A DNA stretch of 10,749 nucleotides from an uncultured Mailhella sp. (GTDB taxonomy: Bacteria; Desulfobacterota; Desulfovibrionia; Desulfovibrionales; Desulfovibrionaceae), in the NCBI GenBank assembly GCA_948482415.1, contig CAOMFZ010000061.1, positions 1-10,749 on the forward strand. The letters are read 5' to 3'. The notes under the pieces were generated by a model. That model saw only the letters and a program-made list of their open reading frames with translations, was not told where the DNA came from and searched no databases. The number at the start of each line of letters is the position of its first letter. The first letter of the stretch is position 1. Positions 5,850 through 10,749 of this stretch are shown piece by piece. Both the position numbers and the translations under genes were made by a program.

Positions 5850-6539
5850 ATGGAAATGGTATTTGAATTTTTTGAGCTTTTGAGCGGTGTCGGGGCTTTT
5901 CATGCGATATATGTTACTTTACTCATGGGTTTTGTATCGACTTTTATTGCAACATGCTTCGGCATTACGTTTGGGCTCTTACTTGAAAAATACCATTTCC
6001 CTTTTAAAAATGCAGTGCTTCGGGTGAATAAAACCCTTATGGGGGTTCCCCCCGTTGTCATTGGGCTTGTGGTTTATATGCTGGTCATGCGGCGCGGTCC
6101 CCTTGGCGCGTTTGGGCTGCTTTTTACCATACCCGGGATGATTATTGCACAAGTTCTTATTATTACGCCTATTATCACAGGCATGGTGCATACCGTTGCC
6201 CAGAAGCAGGCTCCGCAAATGCGTGCCTTTGCCAAAAGCATGGGCGCAAATGAAAAACAAACTTTCTGGCTTGTAATCCGTGAGCTTCGCTCTGAAATGT
6301 ATTTTGCCGTGATTACGGGTTTTGGACGTTCTATCAGTGAAGTCGGCTCTGTTATGCTGGTTGGTGGAAATATCAAGGGCGCGACCAGAACAATGACAAC
6401 GTCTATTTCTTTATTAAAAAGTCAGGGGATTTTTACGGAAGGAATTTTCCTCGGCGTTATTTTGCTTTTAATTTCTTTTATATTGCAGCTGCTTGTAGAA
6501 TATTTTAGAAAAGAAGAGACGTTCAATGAAAATTTCTAA
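5850..6539 (+). CDS. tupB: Tungstate ABC transporter permease TupB
   Basis: Membrane channel of the TupABC importer, 229 residues, the normal length. About five hydrophobic segments are visible (roughly 18-45, 63-82, 90-112, 150-172, 197-218). The cytoplasmic coupling loop with the EAA-type pattern is AKSMGANEKQTFWLVI (128-143), followed by GFGRSISEVGSVMLVGGNI, which is typical of TupB and its relatives. The start is uncertain: ATG 5850 and ATG 5856 are both in frame and neither has a good Shine-Dalgarno. Translation may depend on coupling to tupA, 14 bases upstream, or may simply be lower than that of the binding protein. The last 14 bases overlap tupC. Confidence 0.92.
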   Translation: MEMVFEFFELLSGVGAFHAIYVTLLMGFVSTFIATCFGITFGLLLEKYHFPFKNAVLRVNKTLMGVPPVVIGLVVYMLVMRRGPLGAFGLLFTIPGMIIAQVLIITPIITGMVHTVAQKQAPQMRAFAKSMGANEKQTFWLVIRELRSEMYFAVITGFGRSISEVGSVMLVGGNIKGATRTMTTSISLLKSQGIFTEGIFLGVILLLISFILQLLVEYFRKEETFNENF

Positions 6540-7203
6540 TTTACAGGCAAAATTGGGTGATTTTACGCTGAATATTGACAGTGTTGCCTTTGCAAAACAT
6601 AAAATTCATGCCCTTATTGGTTCCAATGGATGCGGAAAATCAACCATAGCAAAAATTATCATGGGCATTTTGCCCTATCAGCAAGGTGAAATTGATTTTG
6701 AGGGCTTGGAAACGCATGATATTATTTTAGCTTCTCAAAAGCCCTATATGCTTCATGATACTGTTTGGGAAAATATTGTTTATCCCTTGAAAGTTCGTAA
6801 ACAGGAAATTTGCGAACAGGACGCGGATACATATTTAAATGAATTTGGGATATTGGCAAAAAAGTTTGATTACGCGCGGCAGCTGTCCAGCGGACAGCAG
6901 CAAAAAGTCTCTTTAATCCGCACAGTTATTGCCAAGCCCAAATTTATTATTATTGACGAAAGTTTATCAAATTTAGATATTGAAAGCATGAATATTGCAA
7001 AAAATATGATTAGGCGTTTTCATGCGGAATACGGCGCAACCTTTGTGCTTATCAGTCATCAGGTGGCAAGTATTGCCGATATGGTTGACGAATACCATTT
7101 TTTTGATCAGGGAAGGCATATCCTTTCCTGTGATTTAGCAGGATTAAAACAAAGTTCAAATGAAAAAGTAAAATATTATATGCAGTTACAATCGGTACTG
7201 TAA
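6526..7203 (+). CDS. tupC: Tungstate ABC transporter ATP-binding protein TupC
   Basis: ATPase that powers tungstate import through TupB. It is a 225-residue single ABC domain. Motifs in order: Walker A GSNGCGKST (32-40), Q-loop with Q71 (ASQKPYML), signature LSSGQ (120-124), Walker B IIIDES (141-146, D144/E145), D-loop SNLD (148-151) and switch His H178 (ISHQ). No C-terminal TOBE regulatory domain is present, unlike ModC-type ATPases, so any oxyanion sensing must lie in another protein. It overlaps the end of tupB by 14 bases with only a weak GAAGAG upstream, so translation is probably coupled. Confidence 0.93.
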   Translation: MKISNLQAKLGDFTLNIDSVAFAKHKIHALIGSNGCGKSTIAKIIMGILPYQQGEIDFEGLETHDIILASQKPYMLHDTVWENIVYPLKVRKQEICEQDADTYLNEFGILAKKFDYARQLSSGQQQKVSLIRTVIAKPKFIIIDESLSNLDIESMNIAKNMIRRFHAEYGATFVLISHQVASIADMVDEYHFFDQGRHILSCDLAGLKQSSNEKVKYYMQLQSVL

Positions 7204-7212
7204 GAGGTTTAC

Positions 7213-8442
7213 ATGCAATTATTAACTGTTGATACGCTGGAGCAGGCGCAGAATAAAATTTATGCGTATATGGCAAAAAATCCATTAAAAAAAGAAAAAA
7301 TTGCATTAAAATCAGCATATCAATATATTTTAGCAGAAGATGTGTATGCACCTTTTGCGGTTCCTCATTTTCGGCGTTCCATTGTGGACGGTTATGCGAT
7401 TAATTCCCTTGATACAGTGGGAATTGGCGAGAGCATTCCCTGCTTTTTGAAAGTGCTGGGCAAAGTTGAAATGGGTGAGGAAAATTGCTTTAACATCAAT
7501 CGCGGCGAATGTGTGTATGTGCCCACCGGGGGCATGCTTCCAAATGGTGCAGACGCCATGGTTATGCTTGAGTACACGGAAAAATTCAGTGAAGATGAAA
7601 TTGCTTGTTATCAAAATGTAAAGCATAATCAATATGTTGTAGAAATTGGCGAAGATATTTGCGAGAAAAGTCTTGTTTTGAAAGCCGGCACTTTGCTGCG
7701 TCCCCATGAAATTGGGGTACTTGCTTCACTGGGATTTGGGGAAGTCCTTGTATACGCAAAACCAAGGGTTGCAATTGTTTCCTTAGGCGATGAAATTATT
7801 CAGGCAGGGCAGAGTCTTGCGCCGGGTAAGATTTACGATATTAATACTTATGGTTTATATGCACAGGCTGTGAAGTTTGGTTTTGATGTGCAGTGCTGTC
7901 ATCATGTCAAAGATGAGAAAAGCTCCATTTATGATGTTTTGCAAAAAGTTGTCAAAGATGTTGATATTATTTGTGTTTCAGGCGGAAGTTCTCAAGGGGA
8001 AAAGGATTTTACGGCGAATTTACTTGGGGAAATTTCCACAAGCGGTATCTTGACCCATGGTATTGCCGTCAAACCGGGAAAACCAACAATTACGGCGTAT
8101 AATGAAGAGACGCAGTGCCTTTTATTGGGTTTGCCGGGGCACCCTGTGGCAGCCATGCTTTTATTTGAGCTTTTGGCGGCTGCTGTCTATAAAAAATTAT
8201 GGAATGTGCCTGAGTCCCCGCAGGTTGTGGCAAAAATGGCTTGTAATTTTCCCAGTGCTGACGGACGCCTGACTTGTCAGCTTGTGGAACTTAGTTGGCA
8301 GGAAAATCAATATGTTGCTGCGCCGATTTTTGGTAAGTCCGGGGTTATTTCGACCTTGGCAAAGGCGCAGGGCTATATTTTAGTGGATATGAACAGCGAA
8401 GGCGTAAAAAAAGATGAGCAGGTACTTGTTCATTTAATTTAG
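7213..8442 (+). CDS. moeA: Molybdopterin/tungstopterin metal-insertion protein MoeA
   Basis: Takes adenylylated pterin from MogA/MoaB and inserts molybdate or tungstate, releasing AMP. The 409 residues are full length for MoeA. Motifs: RRSIVDGYAI with D59, the position of an essential aspartate in E. coli MoeA; PTGGMLPNGADAMVM (104-118); RPHEIGVLASLG (163-174); GDE (192-194); GGSSQGEKDF (257-266); KPGKP (287-291); and GLPGHPVAA (306-314). The start has AAGAGG at 7202-7207, five bases away, and lies nine bases after the tupC stop. It is followed at once by a second, fused MoeA. In tungsten-using organisms with two MoeA proteins, specialisation for W and Mo has been proposed; which of this pair would serve which metal cannot be read from sequence. 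Confidence 0.94.
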   Translation: MQLLTVDTLEQAQNKIYAYMAKNPLKKEKIALKSAYQYILAEDVYAPFAVPHFRRSIVDGYAINSLDTVGIGESIPCFLKVLGKVEMGEENCFNINRGECVYVPTGGMLPNGADAMVMLEYTEKFSEDEIACYQNVKHNQYVVEIGEDICEKSLVLKAGTLLRPHEIGVLASLGFGEVLVYAKPRVAIVSLGDEIIQAGQSLAPGKIYDINTYGLYAQAVKFGFDVQCCHHVKDEKSSIYDVLQKVVKDVDIICVSGGSSQGEKDFTANLLGEISTSGILTHGIAVKPGKPTITAYNEETQCLLLGLPGHPVAAMLLFELLAAAVYKKLWNVPESPQVVAKMACNFPSADGRLTCQLVELSWQENQYVAAPIFGKSGVISTLAKAQGYILVDMNSEGVKKDEQVLVHLI

Positions 8443-8465
8443 GTTTTATAAAAATTGGGTGCAGT

Positions 8466-10382
8466 ATGGCAAAGAGAAATTTATATTTAAATGTTATTCC
8501 GGTGGAAGAAGTTCTTGCGCGTTATTTGTCTGTGATAAAAGAACGTATTGCAGTCAAAACAGAAACGATACCTGTTATCCAAAGTTTGGGACGGATCACG
8601 GTTTCTGCCGTTTATGCCAAATATAATTCTCCGCTTTATAACTCTGCGGCAATGGACGGTATTGCGGTTATTGCAGGCAAAACAACTGACGCAAGCGATA
8701 TAAAACCCCTTGTTCTGCATAAAGATGAGTATGTGATTGTGGATACGGGCGATCCCATTCATGAGCCGTATGACGCTGTGATTATGGCAGAAAATTTGAT
8801 TGAAACCAGCGACGGCGAAATTCAAATAACAGAGCCTGCCATGAGCTGGCAGCATATCCGTCCCGTGGGAGAAGATATTGTCGCCCATGAACTTATTTTG
8901 ACCAGCAATCACAAAATCCGTCCTATTGATATAGGCGTTCTGCTTTCCGCTGGTATTACTGAAATTGAAGTTTATCAGCAAATCAATGTGGCAATTTTTG
9001 CAACAGGAACAGAAATTATCGAACCGGATCAAAATATTGAGGATGGCTCTATTATTGAATCCAATTCCCGTATGTTTGAGGGCTTGGTGACGGAACAGGG
9101 AGCAAAGGCTCACAGGCTGGGCATTTTGAAAGATGATTATGCCCTTATTCGGGATAAAGTAAAAGAAGCCTGTGCAAAGTATGATATGGTTATTGTCAAT
9201 GCCGGTTCCAGTGCCGGCACAGAAGATTTTACCGTACATGTCCTTCGTGAACTGGGCGAGGTTTTTGTGCATGGCGTGGCAATAAAACCCGGAAAGCCCG
9301 TGATTTTAGCCATGGTGGATAATACGCCTGTGGCGGGTTTGCCCGGATATCCTGTATCTGCCTATATTTGTTATCAAAATTTTGTCCGTCCTCTTATCAA
9401 TTATCTGCAAAACTCCCTTGACAGCAATAACGAAACGGTTGAGGCGTATCTTTCCAAACGCTTGGTTTCCAGCCTTAAGCATAAAGAATATGTACGGGTC
9501 AAGGTGGGCAAGGTTGAAGATAAGATTATTGCAACACCGCTTGCCCGCGGAGCAGGTGCAGCCATGAGTCTTGTGCGTGCTGACGGTTTTTGCGTGATTG
9601 AACAAAATCAGGAAGGGATTGAAGCAGGAGAAAAAGTGCGCGTTGAGCTGTGCCGTTCTGTGAGTGAAATTGAAAATACCGTTGTTTCAATCGGAAGTCA
9701 TGATTTAATTCTTGATGTGCTTGCAGATATGATTCCTAATAAATTCAGCAAGATGCATCTTTCCAGCAGTCATGTGGGAAGTATGGCTGGGCTCATGGCG
9801 CTGAAACGCGGGGAAGCACATATTGCTCCTATCCATTTGCTTGATGAAGAAACAGGCACATATAACATTGCCATTATTAGAAAGCTGTTTGGAAATTCAG
9901 GTAAACACATGGCGCTTATAAAGGGCGTAAAGCGCGTGCAGGGCTTTATTGTGCCAAAGGGAAATCCAAAGCATATTAGGGAAATCGGCGATGTGACAAA
10001 ATGCCGTTATGTCAACAGACAGGTGGGGGCAGGCACGCGCGTGCTTTTTGATTATCTGCTCAAAAAAAATGGCATTGCAGGTACACAAGTCAACGGCTAT
10101 GATAAAGAAATAGCAACGCACATGGCTGTGGCAGCGCTCGTGCAAAGCGGGGCAGTGGACTGCGGCATGGGCATTGAATCAGCTGCGCGGGCTATGGATT
10201 TGGATTTTGTTCCTGTGGGGCATGAAGAATATGATTTCGCCATTGAAGAACATAATCTTGCCTTGCCTCATGTCAAAGCCTTTATTGACGTTCTTAAGAG
10301 CGCAGAATTTCAGGAAAAAGTTATGCGGCTGGGCGGATATGAGTGCACCCATTGCGGCGAAATTGTTCAGGTTTTGGAATAA
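8466..10382 (+). CDS. moeA: MoeA fused to a C-terminal periplasmic-binding-protein-like domain
   Basis: A 638-residue two-part protein. Residues about 10-400 form a second MoeA: SAAMDGIAV with D64, GTEI (181-184) where the neighbour has GDEI, AGSSAGTEDF (246-255), KPGKP (274-278) and GLPGYPVS (291-298). Residues about 405-638 match the PBP-like domain found fused to MoeA or to DNA-binding domains, with the hallmark NRQVGAGTR (517-525), SSHVGSMAGLMAL (434-446) and a C-terminal CTHC (627-630). There is no signal peptide, so the binding domain should work in the cytoplasm. The natural inference is that it captures an oxyanion or pterin and passes it to the MoeA active site, but the ligand is unknown. 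It lies 23 bases after the first moeA with only a weak ribosome site (GGGTG). It is the last gene of the cluster. Confidence 0.92.
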   Translation: MAKRNLYLNVIPVEEVLARYLSVIKERIAVKTETIPVIQSLGRITVSAVYAKYNSPLYNSAAMDGIAVIAGKTTDASDIKPLVLHKDEYVIVDTGDPIHEPYDAVIMAENLIETSDGEIQITEPAMSWQHIRPVGEDIVAHELILTSNHKIRPIDIGVLLSAGITEIEVYQQINVAIFATGTEIIEPDQNIEDGSIIESNSRMFEGLVTEQGAKAHRLGILKDDYALIRDKVKEACAKYDMVIVNAGSSAGTEDFTVHVLRELGEVFVHGVAIKPGKPVILAMVDNTPVAGLPGYPVSAYICYQNFVRPLINYLQNSLDSNNETVEAYLSKRLVSSLKHKEYVRVKVGKVEDKIIATPLARGAGAAMSLVRADGFCVIEQNQEGIEAGEKVRVELCRSVSEIENTVVSIGSHDLILDVLADMIPNKFSKMHLSSSHVGSMAGLMALKRGEAHIAPIHLLDEETGTYNIAIIRKLFGNSGKHMALIKGVKRVQGFIVPKGNPKHIREIGDVTKCRYVNRQVGAGTRVLFDYLLKKNGIAGTQVNGYDKEIATHMAVAALVQSGAVDCGMGIESAARAMDLDFVPVGHEEYDFAIEEHNLALPHVKAFIDVLKSAEFQEKVMRLGGYECTHCGEIVQVLE

Positions 10383-10448
10383 GCGTTTTTATGAGGTGTT
10401 TTCTTTAAAGTGCTGTTCGTATATTTGTTAAAATTTTCTTGGCAGTAT

Positions 10449-10585
10449 TAGAGCAGTTCCGGAAATGTTTGCAACCATACAGGGAAAGAACTTTTGTAAA
10501 AGTTCTCTCCCTGTACCCTCTCTCAAAACTTTTTAATATAAAAATTATAAAAACAAAATTCTCAAGATTTAACGGAAATGCTCTA
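10449..10585. repeat. Candidate miniature inverted-repeat element (TA-flanked)
   Basis: TAGAGCAGTTCCG at 10449-10461 and CGGAAATGCTCTA at 10573-10585 are inverted copies matching at 12 of 13 positions. Each outer end is the dinucleotide TA, the target duplicated by IS630/Tc1-mariner transposases, so the mobile unit would be 10451-10583, 133 bases and non-coding. It encloses the hairpin at 10478-10515. It resembles a MITE mobilised in trans by an IS630-type element. Only one copy is visible, so this is an inference. Confidence 0.45.
10478..10515 (+). terminator. Long near-perfect hairpin, possible end of the operon
   Basis: Two 18-base arms (10478-10495 and 10498-10515) pair with one mismatch, A10486 against C10507. 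The formal loop of two bases would open to about four to six. Unlike a standard intrinsic terminator, the nearest T run (10530-10534) is about 15 bases beyond the stem, after a C/T-rich stretch. It could stop transcription poorly or protect the 3' end of the operon mRNA. I recall hairpins of this style, followed by a pyrimidine run and CAAAACTTTTT, as frequent between genes in Desulfovibrio-type genomes, but cannot verify that here. Confidence 0.5.
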
Positions 10586-10646
10586 GATAATGGAAAGAAT
10601 AAAATAATTTGTTTATATCATATGCTAAATAAAGAAAGTTTTTTTC

Positions 10647-10675
10647 TTGACAAAGGAATAAAGATTGGATAAATA
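10647..10675 (+). promoter_or_regulatory. Probable promoter of tRNA-Ser
   Basis: A perfect -35 box TTGACA (10647-10652) is followed after 17 bases by TAAATA (10670-10675), a partial match to TATAAT. Transcription would begin around 10682, about nine bases before the tRNA. Position and spacing make a sigma-70 promoter likely, although the -10 is weak. Confidence 0.6.
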
Positions 10676-10690
10676 AATTGTTCCTGTAGT

Positions 10691-10749
10691 GGATAGGTGT
10701 CCGAGCTGGCCTAAGGAGCACGATTGGAAATCGTGTGTACTCAAAAGGT
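10691..10749 (+). tRNA. tRNA-Ser (anticodon GGA), 3'-truncated
   Basis: The 5' end GGATAGGTGTCCGAG resembles bacterial serine tRNAs: acceptor strand GGATAGG, then TG and the D arm. The anticodon stem CACGA/TCGTG (10719-10723 and 10731-10735) encloses the loop TTGGAAA (10724-10730), with anticodon GGA at 10726-10728, reading UCC and UCU. The following bases begin the long variable arm expected of serine tRNAs. The window ends there, so the T arm and 3' acceptor strand are not visible. Confidence 0.92.

Larger units (their letters stand above)
10383..10646. other. Non-coding stretch between the moeA fusion and tRNA-Ser
   Basis: AT-rich, with no credible gene on either strand. The first 65 bases after the moeA fusion have no hairpin and no clear signal. 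From 10449 to 10585 there is a pair of 13-base inverted repeats flanking a long hairpin (listed separately). From 10586 to 10646 I see only AT-rich sequence ahead of the tRNA promoter. No terminator lies directly after the moeA fusion; the first stable structure is 95 bases downstream. Confidence 0.7.

Noticed and set aside
8487..9272. A 261-residue open frame on the - strand opposite the moeA fusion
   Set aside because: It is antisense to well-conserved MoeA coding sequence, has an amino-acid composition rich in Asn, His, Phe and Cys typical of shadow frames, and shows no recognisable motif.
10174..10431. An 85-residue open frame overlapping the end of the moeA fusion
   Set aside because: Almost all of it lies in another frame inside the conserved C-terminal PBP-like domain, with no independent evidence.
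10440..10455. A sigma-54-like GG-N10-GC pattern (TTGGCAG...GAGCA)
   Set aside because: The -12 part is a poor match, no gene lies at a sensible distance, and the bases overlap the left inverted repeat of the candidate element.
10439..10672. A 77-residue open frame from TTG 10439
   Set aside because: It runs through the long hairpin, both inverted repeats and the -35 box of the tRNA promoter, and has no protein-family resemblance or ribosome site.
1..10749. CRISPR array, phage genes or an intact insertion sequence
   Set aside because: No spaced direct repeats, integrase, transposase or phage structural genes are seen. The only mobile-element signal is the short inverted-repeat unit near the right end.

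Overview
The window reads as one tungsten-cofactor locus on the + strand of an anaerobic bacterium. It holds a tungsten enzyme of the aldehyde:ferredoxin oxidoreductase (AOR) family (5'-truncated at the window edge), most of the pterin-cofactor pathway, a tungstate ABC importer and two tandem metal-insertion proteins. It ends in a short non-coding stretch and a serine tRNA cut off by the right edge. A moderately AT-rich Desulfovibrio-like member of the Desulfobacterota is my best guess. The reasons are the AOR/Tup/MoeA content and the hairpin style near the right end, which resembles ones I recall from that group. Other anaerobes such as Negativicutes are not excluded.

Layout: AOR (1-1530), then a rho-independent terminator (1556-1605). 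Next is a tightly packed cofactor cluster: MoaD/ThiS-type sulfur carrier (1617-1838), ThiF/MoeB-type activating enzyme (1839-2567), moaC (2570-3055), moaA (3055-4029), mogA/moaB (4030-4521) and a stand-alone MOSC protein (4564-4992). The tungstate transporter tupA-tupB-tupC follows (5014-7203). Then come a standard moeA (7213-8442) and a 638-residue MoeA fused to a periplasmic-binding-protein-like domain (8466-10382). The 10383-10690 stretch contains no credible gene. It holds a long hairpin inside what looks like a small TA-flanked inverted-repeat element, then a tRNA promoter. tRNA-Ser(GGA) begins at 10691.

How the genes fit together: TupABC would bring tungstate in. MoaA and MoaC make cyclic pyranopterin monophosphate from GTP. 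The MoaD-like carrier, charged by the ThiF/MoeB protein, supplies sulfur for the dithiolene. MogA/MoaB adenylylates the pterin and the MoeA proteins insert the metal. The product is the tungsto-bispterin cofactor used by AOR. The large subunit of MPT synthase (MoaE) is not in the window and must be encoded elsewhere or replaced.

Points worth a second look: the Gly-Gly C-terminal codons of both the sulfur carrier and MoaA double as the Shine-Dalgarno of the next gene; the MoeA-binding-protein fusion beside a plain MoeA; a CxxC...CxxH metal site in the E1-like enzyme; and the candidate miniature transposable element before the tRNA.
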